DNA from: Thermomicrobiales bacterium
GTDB lineage: Bacteria > Chloroflexota > Chloroflexia > Thermomicrobiales > UBA6265
DNA length: 5,957 bases
Assembly: GCA_025928535.1 (NCBI GenBank)
Contig: JAICJJ010000198.1
Coordinates: 1 to 5,957, forward strand
Direction: 5' to 3'
Under the pieces are notes generated by a model. That model was not told where the DNA came from, searched no databases, and saw nothing but the letters and a program-made list of their open reading frames with translations. Within the stretch, counting starts at the first letter, position 1. Every line of letters starts with the position of its first letter. Below, in pieces: positions 1-5,887 of this stretch. Made by a program: the position numbers and the translations under genes.

Positions 1-4
1 GCGC

Positions 5-101
5 TCCCTCACCCCCAACCCCTCTCCCGCTGCGGCGAGAGAGGGGAGCCGAATCGTTCCCCTCGCCCATCGCAATGGGAGAGGGGGCAGGGGGTGAGGG
101 A
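5..101. repeat. REP-like GC-rich composite palindromic repeat
   Basis: Two long arms face each other. The C-rich arm at 5-28 and the G-rich arm at 77-101 are reverse complements apart from a 2-3 base difference in the middle. The outer 12 bases (5-16 against 90-101) match perfectly. Smaller hairpins nest inside: 19-26 pairs with 39-46, and 59-68 pairs with 77-86 with one mismatch, so the element can fold as one long or two short stem-loops. Arms of the type CCCTCACCCC...CCTCTCCC are a common style of extragenic palindrome in GC-rich bacteria, known from general experience and not searched here. It could act as a transcription barrier or mRNA stabiliser for a gene left of the window. No transposase is present. 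Confidence 0.75.
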
Positions 102-116
102 CCGCCGCGCGGCGGT
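101..116. repeat. Perfect 16-bp palindrome next to the REP-like repeat
   Basis: The sequence ACCGCCGCGCGGCGGT is its own reverse complement. It shares its first base with the end of the REP-like element. It could be an operator or part of the repeat unit, but in such GC-rich DNA chance is also possible. The rest of the leader up to 296 holds no convincing gene or promoter. It does contain a 10-bp palindrome, CGATGCATCG, at 261-270. Confidence 0.35.
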
Positions 117-296
117 TGGGATCGAATTGGCCGCCGAGAACGTCATACATGGTGAGCGGAACGATTCGATGGCCGACGCGCCGCCCGCGCCGGCGCCGTT
201 CGAATCGGGCACGGCCGAGCGCGCCGCCGCCGCCATGTACACTTGCAGCGCGCACGCATTCGATGCATCGGGAGACGGCGCCCGCGGAGCGCTTCA

Positions 297-905
297 ATGT
301 TCGCCATTCAGGATGCCATCGACGCCATCCTCGCCGGGATGTTCCTCTTCGGGCTGTTGCTGACCCTGATCAGTCTGCTGTCGGGCGCGGCCCATCTCGG
401 CATCCACCTCCATCACGGCGACGCGGATGGCGAAGTCCTGCCGTTCAGCCTGGTGGCGTTGCTCGTCGGGCTGACCTGGCTCGGCGGCGTCGGCTACCTG
501 TTGCGGCGGGCGGCGGGATGGCCGGCGTTCGTGGCCCTGCTGGTCGCCGCGGGCGCGGCCGTAGCGGTCGGCGCGCTCGTCCAGCGTGCGATCCGCGCCC
601 TGAGCCGGAACGCCAGCGCGGCGATGAATCCGGCGGACTATCGATTGCCCGGCGTCATCGGCCAGGTCAGTTCCTCGATCCGGCCAGGCGGCACCGGTGA
701 AGTGCTCTACGAACAAGGCGGCGTCCGGCACGTCGTGGCGGCACGCGCCGCGGCGGCCGAGGGTCTGCCGCGTGGGACGGAGGTCGTCGTGTTGCGGGTC
801 GATCGCGGCACGGCCATCGTTGACGTATTCGATCCATTCGACGCGCTCGAACGACAGTCTGGCGCGCCGGAAAATCAGGAACCCGACCAGGCGGCGGGCA
901 CGTAG
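297..905 (+). CDS. NfeD-family membrane protein (YuaF-like), flotillin partner
   Basis: This 202-residue protein has three predicted membrane helices at about 9-31, 48-69 and 73-98. A soluble C-terminal domain follows at about 117-180, with the glycine- and valine-rich pattern of the NfeD OB fold (GVIGQV, then GTGEV, then a TAIVDVF strand). It is the short NfeD type without the ClpP-like protease domain. Such proteins are usually encoded beside flotillins and are thought to partner them in membrane microdomains; the B. subtilis counterpart is YuaF. The ATG at 297 was chosen because GGAG at 286-289 sits 7 bases upstream. An in-frame TTG at 243 would add 18 arginine-rich residues and lacks a comparable site. 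The flotillin gene follows after 89 bp in the same direction. The tail after about 183 is acidic and probably disordered. The family call is good; the exact partner role is inferred from context. Confidence 0.85.
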   Translation: MFAIQDAIDAILAGMFLFGLLLTLISLLSGAAHLGIHLHHGDADGEVLPFSLVALLVGLTWLGGVGYLLRRAAGWPAFVALLVAAGAAVAVGALVQRAIRALSRNASAAMNPADYRLPGVIGQVSSSIRPGGTGEVLYEQGGVRHVVAARAAAAEGLPRGTEVVVLRVDRGTAIVDVFDPFDALERQSGAPENQEPDQAAGT

Positions 906-994
906 GCGCTCTTTCCTGCGATCAGGCGATTCGATCGAAACGCGACCGGCTCGTCGTCGAACTGGTCGGACATCCAGAGCGAAAGGCTTTGCAC

Positions 995-2524
995 ATGGGT
1001 TTTTCCAATGTCCTCATTGTCGTGATCGGATTGGTCGCCGTCGTCGTGGCGGCTTTTGCGATCCTGGCGTCGATGTTTCGCAAGGTCGGCCCGAACCAGG
1101 CGCTGATCATCTACGGCCTCGGCGGGACGAAGGTCGTCAAGGGGGGCGGCGCGGTCGTCTGGCCGCTGATCCAGTCGGCCCGCGAGTTGTCGCTCGAATT
1201 GATGAGTTTCGATGTCGCCCCGACCCAGGATCTCTTCACGAGTCAAGGCGTCGCGGTGAAAGTCGAAGCGGTCACGCAGATCAAGGTCAAATCGGACCCC
1301 GTCAGCATCCTGACGGCGTCCGAGCAATTCCTGAACAAGGAGCCGCGCGATCGGGAAAACCTGATCCGGCTGGTGATGGAAGGCCACCTGCGCGGCATCG
1401 TCGGCCAGTTGACGGTCGAGCAGATCGTCAAGGAACCGGAGATGGTCGCCGACCGGATGCGGAGCAACGTCGCCGCCGACGTCAGCAAGATGGGCCTCGA
1501 GGTCATCTCCTTCACGATCCGTGAAGTGCGCGACAACAACGAATACATTCTGAACATGGGGCGGCCGGACGTCGCCTTGATTCGCCGCGCCGCCGACATC
1601 GCCACGGCCGAAGCCGATCGGGACACGGCGATCAAGCGTGCGCAGGCCATGCGCGAGGCGAAGATCGCCGAAGCGATCGCCGAGCAGGAAAAGGTGATCG
1701 CCGAAACCGCCAGCCAGACTCGGCAAGCGGAAGCGGTGCGCGACCTCAACCTGAAGCGCGCCGAATACGAGGCGAGCGTCCACACCCAGCAAGCGGCGAC
1801 CGACAAGGCGTATGAAATTCAGACCGCCATTCAGCAGCAGAAGATCACCGAAGAAGAGGTGCGCGTCGAGCAGGTCCGCAAGCATGGGGAGATCGCCGTC
1901 CAGGAAGCGGAAATCCAGCGCCGCGAGAAAGAATTGATCGCGACCGTGTTGCGGCCGGCGGAGATCGAACGGCAACGCATCGAAACGATCGCCGAGGCCG
2001 AGCGCCAGCGGGAGGTGCTCGAGGCGACCGGGCGGGCCGAAGCGACCCGAAAGCAAGGCCAAGCCGACGCGGAGGTCACCAATGTCCGCGGTATGGCTGA
2101 GGCGGCGATTCTGCGGGCCAAAGGCGAAGCCGAAGCGACGGCAATGCACGTCAAGGCGGCCGCGTTCCTCGACTACAACCAGGCCGCCATCCTCGATCGC
2201 ATCGTCGGCGTGTTGCCGGGGATCGTCGCCGCGCTGGCGCAACCGTTGAACAACGTCGACAAGATCACGGTCGTCTCGACCGGCGACGGCAATGGGTCGG
2301 GCGCCGGCGTCAGCCGCGTCACCGCCGACATCGCGCAGATGGTGGCCCAGGTTCCGGCGATCGTGGAAGGGATGACGGGGGTCGACGTCAATCGGATGCT
2401 GCAAGGGATTCCCGGCACGCGGTCGGCCGACGGGCCGGCGACGGCCATGCCGGCGGCTTCGACGCAAGGCAACGGCCTCCGTCCGGAGTCGGAGCCGGCC
2501 CGTTCGGATCAGGACGATCGATAG
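995..2524 (+). CDS. floT: Flotillin family protein, FloT/YuaG-like
   Basis: This 509-residue protein is a membrane scaffold that oligomerises at the cytoplasmic face and organises functional membrane microdomains. An N-terminal hydrophobic anchor (about 5-27) is followed by the SPFH/band-7 domain (about 30-195). Recognisable stretches there are AEQFL-like (SEQFL, 109-113), EGHLRGIVG (129-137) and MGLEVISFTIREVRDNN (166-182). A long alanine- and glutamate-rich coiled coil (about 195-390) carries the repeated AEA units typical of flotillins. The C-terminus keeps the family signatures PLNNVDKITVVSTG (417-430) and GVDVNRML (462-469). Its length and signatures closely parallel B. subtilis FloT from memory. 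The ATG at 995 was chosen because AAGG at 983-986 lies 8 bases upstream; a TTG at 989 would add only two residues. It sits between an NfeD-like gene and an acyltransferase gene, probably in one transcript. Confidence 0.93.
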   Translation: MGFSNVLIVVIGLVAVVVAAFAILASMFRKVGPNQALIIYGLGGTKVVKGGGAVVWPLIQSARELSLELMSFDVAPTQDLFTSQGVAVKVEAVTQIKVKSDPVSILTASEQFLNKEPRDRENLIRLVMEGHLRGIVGQLTVEQIVKEPEMVADRMRSNVAADVSKMGLEVISFTIREVRDNNEYILNMGRPDVALIRRAADIATAEADRDTAIKRAQAMREAKIAEAIAEQEKVIAETASQTRQAEAVRDLNLKRAEYEASVHTQQAATDKAYEIQTAIQQQKITEEEVRVEQVRKHGEIAVQEAEIQRREKELIATVLRPAEIERQRIETIAEAERQREVLEATGRAEATRKQGQADAEVTNVRGMAEAAILRAKGEAEATAMHVKAAAFLDYNQAAILDRIVGVLPGIVAALAQPLNNVDKITVVSTGDGNGSGAGVSRVTADIAQMVAQVPAIVEGMTGVDVNRMLQGIPGTRSADGPATAMPAASTQGNGLRPESEPARSDQDDR

Positions 2525-2567
2525 TCGATCGCTCAGAGCGGCCGGTCGCTGGCCATGCCGCCGGTGA

Positions 2568-2571
2568 GGAG
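2568..2571 (+). promoter_or_regulatory. Ribosome binding site fixing a GTG start
   Basis: GGAG lies 6 bases before the GTG at 2578. This supports a GTG start for the acyltransferase, which has no in-frame ATG until after its first catalytic motif. An ATG at 2573 is out of frame and reaches a stop after two codons. Confidence 0.7.
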
Positions 2572-2577
2572 AATGAC

Positions 2578-3315
2578 GTGACGAGCGCCGGCGCCCGCGC
2601 CGCGGAGTCGCCCTGCCGTTTCCGGGCGACGGCGCGGTCGCGATGGCAAGCGCGGATCGGTCGCCGCGCGGCGCTTTTCCTCGCCCGCGTCGTCTTTCGC
2701 TTCCGCCTCGATTTTGCGGGACTGGATCATATTCCGCCGGGCGAGCCGCTGATCGTGGCCGCCGCGCCGCACCGCTGCTGGATCGACGCGTTTCTGGTGA
2801 TGATGGCGTTGCCGCCGTATCCGCGTCTCTCTTTTCTCGGGTCGGCGGAAGGGATGTTCAACACCTGGTGGAAGCGGGCCGTCCTGTGGCTGTTCGGGGG
2901 CGTCGTCCCTGTCTCGACCAAGGGCTTGCTCAACCGGGAAGGGCTGGAGACATCGCTGGAAATTCTGGCGGCGGACAACCGCCTCGGCATCTTTCCCGAG
3001 GGGTGGGAGCACCTGTCCGGCCCCCCGGGCGAAGTCGAGCCGGTGAAGCGGGGCGTGGCGTTTCTCAGCCAGCGCTCCGGTCGGCGCGTGCTGCCGGTCG
3101 GCATCGCCGGCACGCAATTGCTCTGGCGCGGCAAGACGCTCCGCCTCCGCGTCGGCGCGCCGATCGACGCGCTCGCGTCCGACGCGGACCGGACGGAGGC
3201 GCAAGCGTACGCCGATCGCCTTCGCGGAACGCTGACCGGTCTCTTGCCGGCGCTTCCGCCCGACGCGGCCCCGGCCGATCGCCAGTGGACATGGTTGACG
3301 CAGATGCTCGAATGA
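2578..3315 (+). CDS. PlsC-type lysophospholipid/glycerolipid acyltransferase
   Basis: This 245-residue protein belongs to the LPLAT/PlsC family, which transfers an acyl chain to a lysophospholipid or similar acceptor at the inner membrane face. The catalytic HX4D motif is HRCWID (65-70). Motif II is probably GGVVPVSTKG (107-116), motif III is FPEG (139-142), and motif IV corresponds to VLPVGIAG (171-178). Two details depart from the usual family pattern: proline precedes the catalytic histidine where asparagine is common, and FPEG continues WEH instead of TRS. The acceptor may therefore not be plain 1-acylglycerol-3-phosphate. An arginine-rich N-terminus (about 14-30) and a short hydrophobic patch (31-40) suggest peripheral membrane binding. 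The gene starts 53 bp after the flotillin stop, so co-transcription is likely. It converges with mreB, and no clear terminator lies between the two stops. The family is secure; the substrate is unknown. Confidence 0.88.
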   Translation: MTSAGARAAESPCRFRATARSRWQARIGRRAALFLARVVFRFRLDFAGLDHIPPGEPLIVAAAPHRCWIDAFLVMMALPPYPRLSFLGSAEGMFNTWWKRAVLWLFGGVVPVSTKGLLNREGLETSLEILAADNRLGIFPEGWEHLSGPPGEVEPVKRGVAFLSQRSGRRVLPVGIAGTQLLWRGKTLRLRVGAPIDALASDADRTEAQAYADRLRGTLTGLLPALPPDAAPADRQWTWLTQMLE

Positions 3316-3331
3316 CCGCGTCCGGCGCAGT

Positions 3332-4390
3332 CTACCCGGAGCGGCGCAATTCGGAGCCGGAAGCGAGGGCGCGTTCGTAGAGATGCAAGGCTTCGGCCAC
3401 CCGCCCCGTGCCCCGCGCCACGCACGTCAACGGATCGTCCGCCCGATAGACCGGCATCTTCAGCTCGGCTTGCAACCGCTTGTCCAGCCCCAGCAACAAC
3501 GCCCCGCCTCCCGCCAGCGTGATCCCCTGCTCCATGATGTCGGCGACCAGTTCCGGCGGCGTTTCTTCGATCGAGGTCTTGATTAACTCCACGATCGTGT
3601 TGACCGGCTGGGCGATGGCGTCGCGCAATTCGACCGAACTGACTTCGACCCCTTTCGGCAGGCCCGTCAGCAGATCGCGCCCCCGCACCAGCACCCGCAC
3701 TTCGTCGTCCAACGGATACGCCGAGCCGGCCGCGATCTTGGCGTTTTCGGCGGTGCGTTCGCCGATGACCAGATTGTGGTCGCGCCGGGCGTACTGGATG
3801 ATGGCGTCGTCGATCTCGTCGCCGGCGACGCGAATCGAATGGTTGACGACGATGCCGCCGAGCGAGATCACGGCCACTTCGGTCGTGCCGCCGCCGATGT
3901 CGACGATCATGCTGCCGACCGGTTCGTTGATCGGCAAGCCCGCCCCGATCGCGGCCGCCATCGGTTCTTCGATCGTGTAGGCCTCCCGCGCCCCGGCCGA
4001 GAGCGCCGCGTCTTTGGCGGCCCGTTTTTCGACTTCGGTGACGCCGGAGGGGATGCCGATGACGACGCGGGGATGGGGGGCCAGCAGCCGCTGCAAGTGC
4101 ACTTTGCGGATGAAGTAATGGAGCATCATCTCGACGGTGTCGAAATCGGCGATGACGCCGTCTTTCAAGGGGCGGACGGCGACGATGCTTTCGGGGGTCT
4201 TGCCGACCATCGCCTTGGCTTCGGCCCCGACGCCGAAGGCGCGCCGGGTGCGGGTGTCGATCGCCACCACGCTCGGCTCCGAAATCACGATCCCTTTCCC
4301 CCGCACGTAGACGAGCGTGTTGGCAGTGCCAAGGTCGATGCCCAGGTCACGGCTGAAGAAGCCGAAGAGAGTCGAGAGGGGCCGGATCAA
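3332..4390 (-). CDS. mreB: Rod shape-determining protein MreB
   Basis: This 352-residue bacterial actin polymerises along the inner membrane and guides cell-wall synthesis during elongation. The actin-fold ATP-binding motifs are all present: phosphate 1 DLGIDLGTANTLVY (15-28), the VGIPSGVTEVEKRA-type region (110-124), EEPMAAAIGAGLPI (141-154), phosphate 2 IVDIGGGTTEVAVIS (162-176) and the adenosine motif LAGGGALLLGLD (292-303). The N-terminal LSTLFGFFSRDLG resembles the membrane-binding start of E. coli MreB. The TTG at 4390 was chosen because GGAGGT lies 8 bases upstream and the resulting length matches the family (about 340-350). The open frame runs on to 4564 but that extension is not MreB-like. 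The gene stands alone: it converges with the acyltransferase gene, and mreC and mreD are not adjacent. A promoter candidate lies about 130 bp upstream. The family call is very secure. Confidence 0.96.
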   Translation of the reverse strand: MIRPLSTLFGFFSRDLGIDLGTANTLVYVRGKGIVISEPSVVAIDTRTRRAFGVGAEAKAMVGKTPESIVAVRPLKDGVIADFDTVEMMLHYFIRKVHLQRLLAPHPRVVIGIPSGVTEVEKRAAKDAALSAGAREAYTIEEPMAAAIGAGLPINEPVGSMIVDIGGGTTEVAVISLGGIVVNHSIRVAGDEIDDAIIQYARRDHNLVIGERTAENAKIAAGSAYPLDDEVRVLVRGRDLLTGLPKGVEVSSVELRDAIAQPVNTIVELIKTSIEETPPELVADIMEQGITLAGGGALLLGLDKRLQAELKMPVYRADDPLTCVARGTGRVAEALHLYERALASGSELRRSG

Positions 4391-4398
4391 TCCGTGGG

Positions 4399-4404
4399 AC
4401 CTCC
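4399..4404 (-). promoter_or_regulatory. Strong Shine-Dalgarno for mreB (TTG start)
   Basis: On the minus strand the sequence reads GGAGGT, ending 8 bases before the TTG at 4390. It is the best ribosome binding site for mreB and decides the start against the longer open frame. Confidence 0.8.
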
Positions 4405-4445
4405 GCGGTCGACGGTCGACGGCGTCAGGCGATGATGTCGGCTCT

Positions 4446-4466
4446 CGCGCGCCCGTCTGGCGCGCG
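4446..4466 (-). promoter_or_regulatory. GC-rich hairpin in the mreB leader
   Basis: A perfect 8-bp inverted repeat (4446-4453 with 4459-4466) surrounds a 5-base loop. Outside it, one non-pairing position (4445/4467) is followed by two more pairs. It lies in the predicted 5' leader of mreB, between the promoter candidate and the ribosome binding site. There is no T-tract, so it is not a standard intrinsic terminator. It could affect message stability or translation, or be a chance product of high GC. Confidence 0.4.
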
Positions 4467-4524
4467 GGACGCCAGGCAGCGCCATCTTTCGTTGCGGCGG
4501 AAAGACTCGGCTGGCGACGACCGG

Positions 4525-4533
4525 AGTATAGCA
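4525..4533 (-). promoter_or_regulatory. Extended -10 promoter candidate for mreB
   Basis: On the minus strand the sequence reads TGCTATACT: a TATACT -10 hexamer (4530-4525) preceded by the TGn extension. The -35 region 17 bases upstream is TTCTGG, a poor match, as is common for extended -10 promoters. Transcription would begin near 4518, giving a leader of about 128 bases. Confidence 0.5.
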
Positions 4534-4757
4534 CGGTCCGTACGCGTCCAGAATCTTGAAACAACCGCTTGAACCGTCGCCCGGTTGCCGGCCGACGTCC
4601 GAGATGGGACCGAGTTGGCGGAGGGGAATTCGGCCAATCGCCCTTCTGTCATCGCCGCCGTCGTCGCCATTGCTGAATTCGACTGAACTGCCATGACCGA
4701 CTGGGCGGCGGAGCGATCGACGCCCGATCTGGCCCAACCCAATTTTTCCAAGGTGTG

Positions 4758-4785
4758 TTGACGACACCGCCAACTAACTTATCAT
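4758..4785 (+). promoter_or_regulatory. Sigma70-like promoter for the cysteine-rich protein gene
   Basis: TTGACG (4758-4763) and TATCAT (4780-4785) are each five of six matches to consensus and are separated by 16 bases. An AT-rich patch (4740-4749) lies just upstream, as an UP-like element might. Transcription would start near 4792, about 50 bases before the ATG at 4842. A short inverted repeat, GGTGT/ACACC (4752-4756 and 4764-4768), straddles the -35 box and could be an operator. Between this promoter and the mreB promoter (4534-4750) nothing further was recognised. Confidence 0.65.
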
Positions 4786-4841
4786 CGAAGCGAACCAGGG
4801 TTCTCCCAATCGAAATCGCTCGGCCGCACGAGGAGAGCGCT

Positions 4842-5237
4842 ATGGACCGACGGCAGTTCGATTGGATCGCGCGTGAGTTGTCGCTCGGCGTCACCCGTCG
4901 CGGCGTACTGGGGGGCATCGCGGCGCTGTCCGGCGTCGCCGCCGGGTCGATCCCGGTTCCCGGCGAGGCGGCACAGCGAAAGCATTGCCGCGCCGGGAAA
5001 GTCCGATGCGGCGATAAATGCGTGCGCGGAACGTGCTGTCCGGGAACGACGTGCAAATCCGCGAGTTCGTGCAAATGCTACAAGGCGGCGGCGGGCGACA
5101 CGTTTTGCGTTCCCAAGAACTCCTTGGTCGCCTGCAACCAATGCGCCAGCGACGCGGACTGCGACCCGGGATTTCGCTGTGGCCGATCGGATATCTGCAA
5201 CGGTTTGACCGCGCTCTGCCTGCCGGTCTGCGTGTAG
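4842..5237 (+). CDS. Small cysteine-rich exported protein with Tat-type leader
   Basis: This 131-residue protein begins MDRRQFDWIARELSLG and carries a twin-arginine motif, TRRGVLG (18-24). A hydrophobic stretch (about 22-36) follows, then a likely cleavage near GEAA (41-44). The mature part of about 87 residues holds 16 cysteines (49, 56, 60, 65, 66, 71, 77, 79, 89, 98, 101, 107, 113, 119, 126, 130), including a CC and a CxC. The stretch from C98 to C130 with SDADC resembles EGF/Dickkopf-like disulfide-rich repeats. The function is unknown. Disulfides are more likely than metal clusters for an exported protein, but metal binding cannot be excluded. The ATG at 4842 has AGGAG (4831-4835) 6 bases upstream; the open frame extends back to 4755 but would overlap the promoter. 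The gene has its own promoter, divergent from mreB. I recall similar leaders on cysteine-rich proteins of Thermomicrobia, not checked here. Confidence 0.8.
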   Translation: MDRRQFDWIARELSLGVTRRGVLGGIAALSGVAAGSIPVPGEAAQRKHCRAGKVRCGDKCVRGTCCPGTTCKSASSCKCYKAAAGDTFCVPKNSLVACNQCASDADCDPGFRCGRSDICNGLTALCLPVCV

Positions 5238-5306
5238 CCGCGGTCCCGGCGCGGACAGGCCATCACCGGCGTTTGTTGCGTCGACCACGACCACGGTAAT
5301 GGCGAC

Positions 5307-5335
5307 TTGACCCAGCTCGCCGGCCGCAGTATCTT
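5307..5335 (+). promoter_or_regulatory. Sigma70-like promoter candidate
   Basis: TTGACC (5307-5312, five of six to consensus) and TATCTT (5330-5335, four of six) are separated by 17 bases. The start site would be near 5342, giving a leader of about 240 bases before the small gene at 5581. It could instead drive a non-coding transcript. Confidence 0.45.
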
Positions 5336-5523
5336 ATGCATGCGTCGCAGCCATGCTGCGTCGTTTGGCGTGCGGGCCATGAATTCGGAGTAAACCTCCG
5401 CGCTGGTCTCGCACTCGTCCCCGTGAAGGGAGCATCGTTGGACGCTGGCCCTAGACGCCCGACTCAATTGGCGCCTCTGGATCTGCCAGTCCCGGCGAGC
5501 CGCCCGCGGTAGCGGTTCCCGCC

Positions 5524-5540
5524 CCCTGGCAGCGCCAGGG
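5524..5540 (+). repeat. Perfect 7-bp stem-loop upstream of the small gene
   Basis: CCCTGGC and GCCAGGG pair around a 3-base AGC loop. There is no T-run after it, so it is unlikely to be a standard terminator. It lies about 40 bases before the small gene and could belong to its leader. Confidence 0.4.
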
Positions 5541-5580
5541 CCAAGAACGCCGGTCGAGCCGGCGGGAGGCGGTGAACCGA

Positions 5581-5775
5581 ATGCTGAAGCCCGTTCGTTA
5601 CTACATCGTCAAGAACGGCGAGCGCCCTGAAGTGCGCACGGTGCCCGTCGCCATGGCGCGGGATCTCCGCCCGGCGCCGGCGGCGGAGATTGCGAACGCC
5701 GACGCGGAACCGCTGCGGATCGGCCCGGCCCGGCGGTTGGCCGATCGGCTGCGCAAGCAAACGCACGCCCGCTGA
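5581..5775 (+). CDS. Small basic hypothetical protein
   Basis: This 64-residue protein is not recognised. It starts MLKPVRYYIVKNGERPEVRT, passes through an alanine- and proline-rich middle (about 30-42) and ends in an arginine-rich tail. It has no signal peptide, membrane segment or cysteine. The N-terminal strand pattern followed by a loose basic tail could suit a nucleic-acid or ribosome-associated protein, but this is only a guess. GGGAGG (5564-5569) lies 11 bases before the ATG at 5581; a GTG at 5572 is in frame but only 2 bases from that site, so the ATG is preferred. A 5-bp hairpin (5549-5563) abuts the ribosome binding site. It could be transcribed from the promoter at 5307. Whether it is a real gene is only moderately supported. 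Confidence 0.5.
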   Translation: MLKPVRYYIVKNGERPEVRTVPVAMARDLRPAPAAEIANADAEPLRIGPARRLADRLRKQTHAR

Positions 5776-5797
5776 GGGACAATTCCGAACCGTTTTT

Positions 5798-5848
5798 CAG
5801 TTGTCAAACTGGTACGCCCCTTGCGTTTCATGCGAGCGCACGGGGCGT
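5798..5848 (+). promoter_or_regulatory. Structured leader/promoter region of the right-edge gene
   Basis: CAGTT/AACTG (5798-5802 and 5807-5811) form a short palindrome around a GTCA centre that contains a -35-like TTGTCA (5801-5806). No good -10 follows at normal spacing; TTTCAT at 5826-5831 is 19 bases away. A second perfect inverted repeat, ACGCCCC (5814-5820) with GGGGCGT (5842-5848), encloses a smaller TGCG/CGCA stem. It could be an operator and leader hairpin, or a terminator-like end for the small gene. Confidence 0.35.
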
Positions 5849-5887
5849 CGCCATTCGCGGCATCCCGCTTCCGCAGGAGGAGCGCGC

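Larger units (their letters stand above)
5238..5580. other. Intergenic region without a convincing gene
   Basis: Open frames here are shadows without ribosome binding sites or recognisable products. The stretch holds a promoter candidate (5307-5335). It also holds four small perfect hairpins: 5346-5360 (6 bp, loop 3), 5386-5400 (5 bp, loop 5), 5524-5540 (7 bp, loop 3) and 5549-5563 (5 bp, loop 5). A short reading frame continuing from the previous gene's stop resembles an HNH/endonuclease VII zinc-finger core (about 5268-5367). No tRNA-like fold was seen. Confidence 0.6.

Noticed and set aside
102..296. Possible promoter elements (CATACA near 144, TACACT near 238) ahead of the NfeD-like gene
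   Set aside because: Neither has a matching -35 at normal spacing, so the operon promoter could not be located.
875..2467. Long minus-strand open frame of about 530 codons opposite the flotillin gene
   Set aside because: It is a shadow of the high-GC flotillin coding strand: aspartate-, arginine- and histidine-rich, low-complexity, with no recognisable domain, while the plus strand is an unmistakable flotillin.
2573..2581. ATG-ACG-TGA mini-frame overlapping the GTG start of the acyltransferase
   Set aside because: Its ATG is only one base from the ribosome binding site, and two codons are unlikely to act as a regulatory leader; probably chance.
4391..4564. N-terminal extension of the mreB frame up to 4564
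   Set aside because: It adds 58 residues not seen in MreB, covers the promoter candidate and hairpin, and a strong ribosome binding site precedes the TTG at 4390.
4755..4841. Upstream extension of the cysteine-rich gene to 4755
   Set aside because: It would begin upstream of, and overlap, the promoter at 4758-4785, and it would put about 29 residues before the signal peptide; the ATG at 4842 has a good ribosome binding site.
5078..5467. Minus-strand open frame of 129 codons over the end of the cysteine-rich gene and the intergenic region
   Set aside because: No ribosome binding site or recognisable family was seen, and it overlaps a better-supported gene on the other strand.
5464..5766. Minus-strand open frame of 100 codons opposite the small gene
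   Set aside because: It is arginine-rich shadow coding without a ribosome binding site; the plus-strand frame has GGGAGG upstream.
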